Positions 38,770-51,541 of a stretch of DNA of 64,000 nt are shown in pieces. The notes below the pieces were generated by a model. It had not been told where the DNA came from. It saw nothing but the letters and a program-made list of their open reading frames with translations, and did no database searches. The first letter of the stretch is position 1. Every line of letters starts with the position of its first letter. Source of the DNA: Anthoceros angustus (Eukaryota; Streptophyta; Anthocerotopsida; Anthocerotales; Anthocerotaceae); NCBI GenBank assembly GCA_010909165.1, contig MU008162.1, forward strand, positions 682,001-746,000. Reading direction: 5' to 3'. The position numbers were made by a program, and so were the translations under genes.

Positions 38770-40167
38770 ATGGAGCCGCAGGAATGGAGTCGGGAGAGCG
38801 GGACAAGCAAATCGAGCGAAATGCCGCACTTGAAGCTCTACATCGTGGAAGGTGGGTTCAACGGAGCTGTGTGCCTGACGGCGGAGATGCGCGAGAGGGT
38901 ATGGGGCGGGCTGCCGTCGGAGCTGCTGGAACGGGTGCTAGCGATGCTGCCCACCACCACCCTCCTCCGATTCCGCGCTGTGTGCAAATCCTGGCGGACT
39001 CTCCTGGAATCTTCCAAGTTCCAGGACCTGGTGGCAGCGTCGGGAGCCCGGCATCCCCCTGTGCCGGGCCCTGTCTGCTCCTTCCAAATGGTGCCCTCTG
39101 CGCTGCCCTGGCGGAGGCTGCAGCCCGCGCACCCGCTGGCCGGCGGGGCAGGCGGATTCATGTGCGATGTCTGCCGGGTGGATCTCTCCTTCCTCCCGAA
39201 AACCGTGCTGGCGTGGGGATGGAGCACCACTTTGGCGCAGGACGGGCTTCTCTGCATCTTCAACTCCCGGTTCTCCAACCAGCTGACGGGCATCTGCGTG
39301 GTGAACCCCATGACCCGGTCCTGGAAGGTGATCCCCATGGTGGCCATGATGGGGTTTAGGATGGCGGAGTGGAGAGTGAAGGTGCTGGTGCAGGAGAAGC
39401 GGAAGGAGGGGCCTGATCCCGGGTTCCGGCTCATCGTGGTGTGGGACGGGGAGGGCGGACCTGGGTTCGGGGTCTTCTCCTCTTTGAGCAACAGCTGGGA
39501 CGTGAGCCCCTGGCATCGGCAGCGGCTTCCCCGTCTCCGGCGCACGGATCGCCGGGGCTTTCAGCTTTTCGGATCCGTCTTCCATTTGGATGTGCTGACG
39601 AGCAGGGCGATCTACAGCTACAGCACCTTGGGGGATCCCTCGGATGGGGACTATGTGCCGGGGAACACGGTGAGCACCATGGGAGTGTGCCCGCTGGAGG
39701 GGGTACACCCTGGAGCGGGTCCGGGTTTGTTGACGGGGCCGGACATCTGCTTCCACACCAGGGATCTGGTGTTGGTTGAGCATGAAGATGTGGTGTACTT
39801 CGTGGTGGGGTATAGGCAGGGGTCGGGGCGGCAGGCTGCTGTGGAGATTGGGGTGCTGGATCAGGGGGATATGGTTTGGAATCGGGTGAGCGTGTTGCCC
39901 ATCGCGGATCTGACTAGCAAGTGGCTGCCTAGTGCCAAACGTAGCCTTGAAGGGGGGGAGGAATTTATGGGTCTTGGCGGGGCTGTGGTGCTGGGAGACT
40001 GCATCTGGTTGTCTGTCGGAGTGTCCGGTGACTGGCATGTGCTGAAGTTCGACTTGCGGACGAGAGATTGGCAGTCTGTGATGCATGGTCCTCTCTTGGA
40101 TTCGGTATGTGAGCTGTGGTGCCTGGGGAACAAACTGTTTCGACCCAGAGTAGACTTCAAGTTTTGA
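38770..40167 (+). CDS. F-box/kelch-like protein
   Basis: Probable substrate receptor of an SCF ubiquitin ligase. Intronless, 465 aa. The F-box lies near residues 47-90 (WGGLPSELLERVLAMLPTTT, FRAVCKSWRTLLESSKF), which would bind a SKP1/ASK protein. The rest forms kelch-like or F-box-associated strands (LLCIFNSRFSNQLTGICVVN, DCIWLSVGVSGDWHVLKFDL). The layout resembles the UFO/HAWAIIAN SKIRT group of plant F-box proteins. The target is not predictable. It is head to head with the PPR gene across a gap under 300 bp. Confidence 0.88.
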   Translation: MEPQEWSRESGTSKSSEMPHLKLYIVEGGFNGAVCLTAEMRERVWGGLPSELLERVLAMLPTTTLLRFRAVCKSWRTLLESSKFQDLVAASGARHPPVPGPVCSFQMVPSALPWRRLQPAHPLAGGAGGFMCDVCRVDLSFLPKTVLAWGWSTTLAQDGLLCIFNSRFSNQLTGICVVNPMTRSWKVIPMVAMMGFRMAEWRVKVLVQEKRKEGPDPGFRLIVVWDGEGGPGFGVFSSLSNSWDVSPWHRQRLPRLRRTDRRGFQLFGSVFHLDVLTSRAIYSYSTLGDPSDGDYVPGNTVSTMGVCPLEGVHPGAGPGLLTGPDICFHTRDLVLVEHEDVVYFVVGYRQGSGRQAAVEIGVLDQGDMVWNRVSVLPIADLTSKWLPSAKRSLEGGEEFMGLGGAVVLGDCIWLSVGVSGDWHVLKFDLRTRDWQSVMHGPLLDSVCELWCLGNKLFRPRVDFKF

Positions 40168-41326
40168 CTGCACTTGTTGCAGTGCCGCCACTTCTCTCGT
40201 CTTGCAGGCCCATGGCCTTCATGGGAACATCCTCTGATCTTCTCCGAAGCTCGGTGCTCTTCATCCTCTTGGGTGACTTATCCGAATTCGGAAGCCATTC
40301 AGAACTCAAACCAGATGAGATCATTCAAGTAAGTCATACACAACTTGCTATAACAGGCCAGTTTTGACCTTGCCATTTTTCGAGGACTATCACATTAACC
40401 ATCTCGTTAAGGTTGTTTGTGTCCCTTAAACTTGTGTTGGGTCACTGCTATAAGCACAAATCTCAGTGAGCAAGGATTCTCAGGGAGCGAATGTCTTCGG
40501 AAGGCTTTTTTGATCGGGATGGTCCCCGTAATTTAAGTAGTTCTATCAGCTTCCATAGCTCTTGAATCTTCGAATCCAGACGAAGGGCTTCCTGTGAGTC
40601 GAACTGTCATTCGGTACTCCAAGGCTTCACTGAAAAGCCCTTTTGAGTGAAACCCCTTCGTCTGGATTCATCTTCCTTGGACATCACTGCAGCGGGACAT
40701 CACAACTTCCTTCAAGGTTCACGGTTTTATTAACGTCTCGCGCTGAAGGACTCAACTGTATCCAGTTGTGTAAGAGTCTCATTTGGATACCCTTTCGGTA
40801 TCGCCTTCTGGCCTGTCCAGCAGCTATAATGGAACCCGTTGGTTGCAAAGTGTTCTCAGGTTTGCATGTCTTCTATCACTGTGAAATAAAGTCAAGCCTC
40901 AGACGGCCGCTATAAGTGAGGGACATCCTGTCCCCGCCGGGGTGGTCAGGAAGATGGAACCCACGTCTCGTATGCAAAAGATCTAGAAACGATTCCACCA
41001 GAGGAAAGCTTGAATCTGGACTCGCGTTTATGAAACCAAGGCCTACAGCCACATCTGCATCTCGCTCGCTCTTTCCTCCTTAACGTCTATGAGATGTCGT
41101 CCATTTCTGTTCATCTACACAAGGAGGCCGTAGACGTTTCTCCTGCATGCGAGCCTGAACAGAAATGAGCGGAAAAGGACAGATGAGAAGACAGTATTAC
41201 AAGCAGTTTGCTGCACCCACTGTGTCTTGCTGGGAACCCTACCTGCCAGCCGAGAGACGGCATTACAGGCCGGTTACTTCTGAAGGACCACGACCACACC
41301 GAACTCCCGCTGGCTAGGTACGTAAC
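40168..41326. other. Intergenic region with an inverted repeat
   Basis: No recognised gene. A perfect 16-bp inverted repeat (GAATCCAGACGAAGGG) lies at 40572-40587 and 40654-40669, with a 66-nt loop. Confidence 0.4.
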
Positions 41327-41635
41327 CTAGGGTAAAGACCAGTATAGCCCTTTTGTGAGTGTGGTGTACGACTCAGGACACTGGAATTTAATCTCAGGGC
41401 GCCTTCCTGCTTCGCCCTGGACCCTCACCTCCATATCCGTGACATTGCCAATCACGCTCGTCAAAATGCTCAACATATCCGCTGTTTGAGAGCCCTGAAC
41501 GAGGCTGTTGGATGCAAACCCTAAAGCGGCTACAGTCATCCTCGGGGTCGTGAGATGAAACTCAGCACTTGCTTCAACACCCGGAACCCTGCTGCACAAG
41601 ATACATGTGGGGGAAGTTGGAGGTGAAGAAGCCAT
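41327..41635 (-). CDS. Unrecognised small open frame, 102 aa
   Basis: An ATG-started frame with balanced composition (contains RMTVAALGFASNSLVQGSQT and GNVTDMEVRVQGEAG). I do not recognise the family, see no signal peptide or membrane segment, and cannot rule out a pseudogene fragment or exon of a larger gene. Confidence 0.25.
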   Translation of the reverse strand: MASSPPTSPTCILCSRVPGVEASAEFHLTTPRMTVAALGFASNSLVQGSQTADMLSILTSVIGNVTDMEVRVQGEAGRRPEIKFQCPESYTTLTKGLYWSLP

Positions 41636-42398
41636 TGGGAGCAGGAACTTCAGGCAGCTGCATGACCGGGGTTACGTGACATTCGTGTGCCGAGCTCATC
41701 AAGGCATGTGCTCATATTGGAGCCTTGGACAAGGAAGCCTTGGACAAGGAAGCCTTGGGAGCGATCCTTTTCTTGGGACCCGTTTGGTTGTTTGGCTTTC
41801 ATGCATCCAAAATGTGGTTTGGTTGTTTGGTTTTCGTGCACGCAAAATGTGGTCGAGGCCGTAAGACCTACTAAACTTGGCTTCAACAAGCTGGTAAAAA
41901 AACTGTGGTGTCAAAGCACGTTCTTATTTTGGACCGCTCGACCTCCGGTTCTTAGTTCTTACTATCTAGGTACCTATATAGCTTGTTCCCATATTAAGAG
42001 TATATAAATTCGTTGATGTAAACGTTTGAAATAAACGAACTTGTCTAACTACTCTAGTCCTCGAACTTGTCTAACTACTCTAGTCCTCGGCTGTCCTTTA
42101 AGCTCTTCTCGAATTTTTATTTTTCGTATTTGAAGATTTTATTTCACTTTACTTTATAGTGGGTAAAACTTTTATTTTATCTAGTATCTTATGAAATTCT
42201 ATTTTTCTATTACACTTTACTCTACTCCTCAACTTTTTGCATTTAATAAGCGAGTTCATAGTCATTCGTCCCTAGTGGACTTCAAAAACCACATCTTCGG
42301 TTTCTTCTTTATCTAATTCTTTTAACACTTTGAGTTCGAGGTTTCATGTGACAAATAGCTACTTCAATAGGACAAAACGACCAACACAAAGCCAAATT
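41636..42398. other. AT-rich spacer before the kinase gene
   Basis: Contains a short triple repeat of AAGCCTTGGAC near 41720-41755 and a repeated AACTTGTCTAACTACTCTAG near 42038-42085. Base composition becomes strongly AT-rich from about 42000, continuous with the kinase gene. No gene seen. Confidence 0.45.
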
Positions 42399-43304
42399 AT
42401 GGAGTCGAGTAACCCAAAACTTCCAAGAATCGACAAATATGAGATCACGAAAACCTTATTGGGGGAAGGCTCTCAGGCTCATGTCGTGCTTGGAAAAAAT
42501 ATTGTAACCGGTAACCTGGTGGCCATTAAGACCTTTAATGATATCAATCATGATAATACAATGAAGGCAGTATTAATTGAAATAGCATACTTACAATTTT
42601 TGGACCATCCAAACATATTGAAAATACATGACGCATATGTATACCAAGATCAGATATTTTTAATCACAGAATTAATGCGATGTGGTTCATTAGGTGACTT
42701 CTTAGATCAACAAGGTCACTTGAATGAAGATACTGCAAGACATTATTTTCGTCAAGTCATTTATGGTTTAGAATATTGCCACAGTAAAGGCATTTTTCAT
42801 CGTGATATTAAACCAGATAATTTACTTTTGAATGAACACAAGGTTTTAAAAATTGCGGATTTTGGATTTGCTTGCAAAGGGAACTCACAAACAGAATATA
42901 ATGATTATTGTGGAACCAGAATATACATGGCTCCCGAGATTGGTTTGAGATTGAAATATAAAGGAGGACCATGTGATATATGGTCTGCCGGAGTAACCTT
43001 ATTTGAAATGGTAACGGGGTCTGAGCTCTTTATTGAAGAGGATAATGATGTTTTAGTTAATGAGTGTGCACTTCAAAGTCTTGAGCAACTTTCTTTTGGG
43101 TGCATTAGTCTACTATTAGGATTATTAATTCATGATCCAGAAATACGTCTCAATATTTCAGCGATAAAAGTGCATGAATGGTTCACAAACAATAAAACTA
43201 TGGACACCAAAGAAAAATATAAGATTTTTCTATTAAATGTTTTCAAGACGGAAATGAGGAAGTTAAACAAGGGCGGCTCTAATAACCCAATCTTAATAGA
43301 TTGA
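42399..43304 (+). CDS. Intronless AT-rich Ser/Thr protein kinase
   Basis: Single-domain protein kinase of 301 aa. The glycine loop is LLGEGSQAHVVLG, the lysine is in LVAIKTF, the catalytic loop is HRDIKPDNLLL, the magnesium loop is IADFGFA, and the activation end is CGTRIYMAPEI, followed by DIWSAGVTLFEMVTG. All catalytic residues are present, so it should be active. It has no regulatory tail, EF-hand or NAF motif. The DFGFA loop and CGTRIYMAPEI style are common in protist kinases (ciliates, oomycetes) as remembered; plant CIPK/SnRK kinases usually read HRDLKPEN. The codons are strongly AT-rich, unlike the GC-rich spliced genes around it. A decayed second copy lies 1.2 kb downstream. The start is the first ATG (MESSNPKLPRIDKYE). 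Confidence 0.85.
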   Translation: MESSNPKLPRIDKYEITKTLLGEGSQAHVVLGKNIVTGNLVAIKTFNDINHDNTMKAVLIEIAYLQFLDHPNILKIHDAYVYQDQIFLITELMRCGSLGDFLDQQGHLNEDTARHYFRQVIYGLEYCHSKGIFHRDIKPDNLLLNEHKVLKIADFGFACKGNSQTEYNDYCGTRIYMAPEIGLRLKYKGGPCDIWSAGVTLFEMVTGSELFIEEDNDVLVNECALQSLEQLSFGCISLLLGLLIHDPEIRLNISAIKVHEWFTNNKTMDTKEKYKIFLLNVFKTEMRKLNKGGSNNPILID

Positions 43305-44476
43305 AAATATTTTTTTTTACGGGTGCAAGCATGCTTTGGTGTTACACTTAGGTACCGGATGTCAATACACACTTCGCTATCTTGAGAGGCATAGGAAGGA
43401 ATGAAATTCTTCTTGATCTTCTTCTTGTATAGGAAGGTGTAAAGTTCAAGTTTTCAATAATTTTGTTGTTACTTATATCTATATATTTATTGCAACTTGA
43501 ATTTTTTAATCTAAAGTTAAAAATTTTGCCTTTTTGAACTTACCAGGTTGACATATGTGGTCAACCTCTTTTCTTGTCACTTTCCCTTCTCTCCCTCTCC
43601 TCCTTAGAAACTCGCCACCTTGCCATTGCGTTGTGCTATTGCTTGTTGCGCTCCATTCGCTTAGAAGCAAGAGTCTCCACTATGCAATCGGCAATACCTC
43701 TATACATTGCTGAGAGCTCTCGAAACATTTGTATCTAATAGTTTCTTCTTGAAAGGGTTTGTCTTCAATGTCTTTTGGGCCATCAGAAACTAACATTGCA
43801 TATGTCAAATTTCAGAAAATGTAGCTCATCTACAAACCAAGGCCCATGCATTTGTACGTGCGTAAAACTTGAAGGCGCTGGACATCTCGCACACCAGTTG
43901 AAAAAATCCAACTACAAGTTGCAGATAGGGCACATAGAGTGAGGTCAAAAAGGTTTAATTAATCTTGTATACTAAGGAAATATACAAAAATAACGTCAAC
44001 CAGAAAATTACTTTCAAAAATAGTATTGCAAACTTTTTCAAAAACAACATAATCAATTAGGAAAATTCGAGCATTAGACCTCGCTTGAGGAAGGCAGGTA
44101 CGCATAGATAGTGGGATGACGTACAAATTTTTCTAACCACCAAAATAATAGCACTACATCCTAATTATGATTCACCCTTGGGGTGCTTAGCTATGGAATT
44201 CTTATTTCAAGATGTTTATATGCACCCCGCTCTATAAGATTTAAATATCTCACATAGAAATAATTATTGCAGCAATGCGCTGGACGTCTGACGCATCTCC
44301 TCCATCATTTGCATCATGCTGGATGTCAAACAAGACTGAGGTCTCGAGGAAATGCGCCGGATGTCTAGCGTAGACTGCTACAGATTAGCGTCAATGCCCC
44401 GGACGTTGAGCGCATTGCCTTGCCCCTATACCTCCCTATGTTGGATACTGTATTGATGCAATTCCAGGGCAGTGTA
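43305..44476. other. AT-rich spacer between the kinase copies
   Basis: No gene recognised. Near 44275-44425 three imperfect repeats of a GCGC(T/C)GGACGTCTGACGC-like motif recur at ~60-bp spacing. Confidence 0.4.
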
Positions 44477-45665
44477 ATCACAAAAACCTTATTGGGGGAA
44501 GGTTCTTAGGTCCATGTCGTGCTTGGAAAAAATATTGTAACTGGCAACTTGGTGGCCATTAAGACCTTTAATAAGATCAATCATGATAATACAATGAAGG
44601 CAGTATTAATTGAAATAACATACTTACAATTTTTGGACCATCCAAACATATTGAAAATACATGATGCATATGTATGCCATGATAAGATATTTTTAATTAC
44701 AGAATTAATGTGAGGTGGTTCATTATAGGACTTCATAGATCAACAAGGTCTAAAAGAAGATACTGCAAGACATTATTTTCGTCAAGTCATATATGGTTTA
44801 GAATATTGCCATAGTGAAACAGTCGACAACAAGCTAGGCCACTCGAGTCATCCACAAACGACCACCTCGGAGACGAAGCTACCATAGCCAGATACGGCCG
44901 GGCGGCGGGAACCCTAGGAGGTAAGGGTATTCTGGATTATAAGTCAGCTAAAATAATGGATAAGAAATAATGGAAAGGATAAATAGTTTAGGATGGTTAA
45001 ATAGTGTTAATGCCCAGTTCTACATTGACAAAAGAGGAAAGAAACGCAATTGACCCCAGCTGACCCCAGTAGAAAACCGAAACCAACGGCTAGAATAGCG
45101 AAACCAAGAAATAGGTAGTTTTACGAGGGTAGCACGGCCTTCTTGGCCTACACCCTGCCCGTGTATTTGTAGCCAATCGCGAAAGCGAACAAGGGAGTCC
45201 ATTTTCCCTGGAACATTAAGATCTGAGCTGGCGCAGCTTCGTAGCACACAGTAAGGGCATTTTCATCGCAATATTAAACCAGAGAATTTACTTTTGATTG
45301 AACACAAGGTTTTAAAAATTGCAGATTTTGGATTTGCTTGCAAAGGGAACTCACAAAAAGAATATAATGATTATTGTGGAACTAGATTATACATGGCTCT
45401 TGAGATCGGTTTGAGATTGAAATATAAAGGAGGACCATGTGATATATGGTCTGCCGGAGTAACCTTATTTGAAATGGTAACTGGGCATGAGCTCTTTATT
45501 CAAGAGGGTTATGATATTTTGATTGATGTGTACGCACTTCAATGTCATGAGCAACTTTCTTATGGGTGTATTAATCTAATTAGGATTATTAATTCATGAT
45601 CTAGAAATACGTCTCAATATTTCAAGGATAAATATATAAGATTTTGAAATGAGAAAGTCAAACAA
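44477..45665 (+). pseudogene. Decayed second copy of the AT-rich kinase
   Basis: Nearly identical to the intact kinase but dead. The glycine loop now has an in-frame stop (GEGS then TAG, near 44509), another stop follows LITELM near 44711, HRDIKPDN has become HRNIKPEN-like near 45270, and the frame is lost again near 45580. It is split at 44815-45246 by a 432-bp insert. Homology resumes on both sides at the same place, so the insertion came after the duplication. Confidence 0.85.
44815..45246. mobile_element. Solo LTR inserted in the kinase pseudogene
   Basis: The 432-bp insert begins TG and ends CA, and is flanked by CATAG (44810-44814) and CACAG (45247-45251). The intact kinase has a single CACAG at the same spot, so this is a 5-bp target duplication with one later change. 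That is the hallmark of an LTR retrotransposon reduced to one LTR by recombination. No coding sequence inside; superfamily not determined. Confidence 0.85.
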
Positions 45666-46705
45666 GGGCGGTTAAGTCGCGCTGTCAAGCAACATAGCCA
45701 TTCATGCCCGGATTCCATCAAAAAGAAAAATGAAATGATCAGGTCTCCAAGGTACAAGCTTGATCAAGGAGCTACCTCTGAGGATGCCTAGGGCCTTCGA
45801 ATATGAAAACGTGACACAAATCTATGACTTGTGCCCGACAATGCCATCCCACAAAGTTGCAAAGAAGACAAAGATCATTGTAGGGACGAAGGATGGCTGC
45901 CTCTTTACTAGATAAATATAAACAATCCACTTAGCTTGGAGTGTTGCTCTACATATGTAGCCCCTGGCTCTTGCCATCTCCCACTGGTGCACACTCCTTC
46001 TTCCCAATGAATAATAGAAGCTAAGTGTTGCTCTACATATATAGCTGTGGTCGTACTTTCGCTGACGGACTAGCCGGGCGCACACTAATCGCGTGTCGTG
46101 TAGTATGGGGTTCGAGCCCAAGGGAATGGTTCTCTCCGTTTGCTTATTGTTCACCTATCTTGGATCCATAATTGATCCGAGCTGCTATTGTTATCAAACC
46201 TGTACCACCGGACCCACTTGGTTACGAGGGTGGGTGGCGGCCTCACCTTTCTTGTGATCCACTAGTCCAGCCACTGTCGTTGTCCAACGGCGCCGCCGGA
46301 CCTCCACTTGGTGGGGAGCGAATCGCGGGCGCAACGTGACCCCCGATCGGGCGCTACTATGGCGATCGCCTAGTTACGCGGACGTGGGACCAGAAGCGAT
46401 GCTCAAGGTACCGCCCAACCCTTCTGACGAATCGAACCAGGGTGCACACTACCCTTTGTAATGTCAGCGCCCGGAGGTTACAGCCTCGGGCCCATCCGTA
46501 CCACCGCCCGAGCCTTCTACTTTGTACCCTCCGCTCACCTTCCTTCATATTCTATAACCAACACTACCGTACAGGCCGGTATGGCCAAACGTTTAAGGAC
46601 TCGTACACGTCCTGGTATCCACCCCGTCCGGGAATCCTTCCTTCCACTCCTTTCTCGTCACTCGCGTTTATACTCTAGGGTCTTTCGTGTTGTGGTCGTG
46701 CGCTC
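45666..46705. other. Intergenic, unrecognised
   Basis: No gene supported. GC content rises again from about 46200. A T-arm-like GGTTCGAGCCC at about 46109 has no tRNA around it. Confidence 0.4.
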
Positions 46706-46790
46706 CAATGAAGTCTAGGCTGCAGCACCTCCGCATCCACGCCCGCTCAATGAAGTCTAGGCTGCAGCACCTCCGCATCCACGTCCGCAC
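46706..46790 (+). repeat. 42-bp tandem duplication
   Basis: Two near-perfect copies that each begin CAATGAAGTCTAGGCTGCAG and run through CACCTCCGCATCCACG. It abuts the inverted copy of the 230-bp dispersed repeat. Confidence 0.8.
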
Positions 46791-46810
46791 AGTCCAGCCG
46801 CTCCTGGCTC

Positions 46811-47035
46811 AATGTGTGTCCAAATGGCTTAGGCCAAATGGACACACATTTATAAGAATGCTGTAATTAAGCATCCTAAGCTTAGATCGGTACTTAGATG
46901 GGGTGCCTAAAGGGAGTGGATGCCTTGGTGCAAGTAGCTTAGGCACACCATGGTACACATTGTTAAGTACCAAGTCCCATGACGGAAATCCGTCCTTAGT
47001 GGACTTCAATAAAATTCTTCTTCTTCTTCCACACA
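46811..47035 (+). repeat. Short dispersed repeat, copy 2 (SINE-like)
   Basis: Opposite orientation to the copy at 18377-18606. It starts with a 12-bp-stem hairpin (46811-46850) and ends GGACTTCAATAAAAT then a TTC-rich tail near 47030. The whole length matches copy 1. Confidence 0.75.
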
Positions 47036-47699
47036 CCCTCGCCATTCTGCACCGTGATATCCTGATGTGTTGAAAGTAGATATCACCTTCTGGCCTTTCC
47101 GTCAGCTTTCATCGTTACAAAGTGTTTTTGGGTTCCCATCGTTAAGGTTTTTGTCCTTCGGCCGTTTCAGTTTCACGGTTTCAGAGTTCCAGATGGACAT
47201 GTACACTTCTGATAACTTGGGAGATTTGCAACTGTACATCGCATTTTCTGAGAGATTTTATCTTGTCTTCTCTACCTTTTTGCGGATTCTCCTCCATAAT
47301 TCATGTCAGGATTGTCAAGGCCGCAAATCATCTCCATGCCGTCCCCTGGCCTCAAAGGTTGCTCACGTTGGCCTTGCAAGCTTCCAAACTAGTTCAAGAT
47401 TAGTTGGTGCGATTCTGCTGGAGATGGGGAAGTTGCATAAGAGCATGAGCTGGTGTGGCCCAAGGAGGAGGAGGTTCTTCTTGGGCTAGATGGAACATGA
47501 GCTGTGTGGGGGCTTCTGGTAGAGGAGTCTCCGACTCATGTTCCATCTACCGTGTCGCTTTACGGGTGGAAGATCTGTGTGGGGGCCCTATGTGTCCTGC
47601 TGCTTGGGTTGTTGCCCACTTGGAGAGTGGTTGCATAGGCAGACAAGCAGGTGATTCATGTGGTATTATCTAATTAAGCTGCAACTGCCGCATGTACTA
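47036..47699. other. Intergenic, unrecognised
   Basis: A 140-codon plus-strand frame (47067-47489) has no recognisable family and is taken as chance. A local inverted repeat pairs AGATGGAACATGAG (about 47488) with its complement near 47535. No gene supported. Confidence 0.35.
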
Positions 47700-50432
<2,733 letters not shown>

Positions 50433-50857
50433 AATCTTTCCTGCATCAACGTTGCTCGAATGTTGGTGTTGTTGCTCGAGCTCATATTGTTTTGTCCCTC
50501 TGGTAAGGTTTCTTACAGTTGCTGTGGGGGACGGACATTCAATCTCATGAAGAACAGATAAAGGGGCCTACGACTTCACCTCGCTTACGACATCTCGACA
50601 AGCTTTCCAACAGTTGCTATGGGGAAATGGAGAACAGCTAATGGGACCTATTCATGACCTAGCTTACAGACCAGTGCTTCTTCTCTGAAGGGCCCAAATG
50701 CATACAACCAGCTACTTTTTCTTGGAATGCTCCTCCTTTGGTCCATAGCTGCAATCCAGCGCAAGAGGACAACTCAGACCCTTGTCTCACATGGCTTGAG
50801 TCAGAATGCAGAGACCAGAGTTTTTCAGCAAGTTTGTCAGTGAGCCATAGCGCACGC
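50433..50857. other. Convergent gap, subtilase relic to MPC1
   Basis: About 425 bp with no supported gene. The motif CTTTCCAACAGTTGCTATGGGG and a close relative occur twice (about 50505-50530 and 50595-50625), a small duplication. Confidence 0.35.
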
Positions 50858-51336
50858 TTACTTATGCTGTGCCCATCTTGAGAGCTGGTAAGCTTGAACA
50901 GACTCATTAGCAGCGTGAGTGCCCATCAGAAAGTAATTGCGTGGCTTGACCACCCATGCAAACCTCATGAACAGTAAAGAGTAGATACACATGGCTGCAC
51001 AATGCGGATACCAGACTCCTTCAGCAAGCTTTCCAGTTGTGAAACAGGAAATGAGGCCTCTGCAACAAAGTCCTCGAGATCTATACCTCCTGTCATGTTG
51101 CCAGATATCATTTCGGGCGGTTTAGTCGAATCCGCAACGGCCTACAGACAAGCCCACGTCCTTCCTGAAGCATAGCTGCAGAGCATATATGCATCTAAAT
51201 TGCAGAAACTCTTAGAACAAGTAGAAGAATGGCAACGTACAGCGAACACAACGCCCCAGTTGACAGCCGGACCCCAGAAATGGGTGGTCTTTGGTCCCAC
51301 TGGACTGTTCCAGAAGGCCTTGAACCCTCCTGACAT
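50858..51336 (-). CDS. MPC1: Mitochondrial pyruvate carrier 1, paralogue B
   Basis: Inner-membrane subunit of the MPC1/MPC2 pyruvate carrier. Three exons: 51241-51336, 51087-51141 and 50858-50994, giving 95 aa. The signature is FWNSPVGPKTTHFWGPAVNW, then STKPPEMISGNMTG, then FMRFAWVVKPRNYFLMGTHA with NESVQAYQLSRWAQHK at the end. Size and motifs match animal-type MPC1. Intron positions and exon lengths equal those of the copy at 59335-59860, so the two are paralogues. COX15 follows on the same strand about 200 bp upstream. Confidence 0.92.
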
Positions 51337-51541
51337 CGCTGCAGCACGAGGGCAGATCAGACTAGGTTGCAGAGCATTACCCTAACACGTTCATGTTTCA
51401 CGGACATTCAACGGTCAAAAGGTGACAGTTATGAAAAATTAGGGCTTTCGACAGCTCAAGTAGATAAGTAGATATGTACTTTCAGCCTTGCCAAAGCAGC
51501 GCCATCGCTGGCAAGTTCAAACTATGCTGCTGGCTCTAGTC

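Noticed and set aside
42399-45665. Kinase pair as assembly contamination
   Set aside because: A decayed copy with an LTR inserted and plant repeats on both sides argue for real integration; still, the donor is unproven.
46090-46135. tRNA-like T-arm (GGTTCGAGCCC)
   Set aside because: No matching acceptor stem, D-arm or anticodon arm could be paired around it.
47067-47489. 140-codon plus-strand frame
   Set aside because: Phe/Leu/Ser-rich with no motif, next to repeats and a pseudogene; likely chance.
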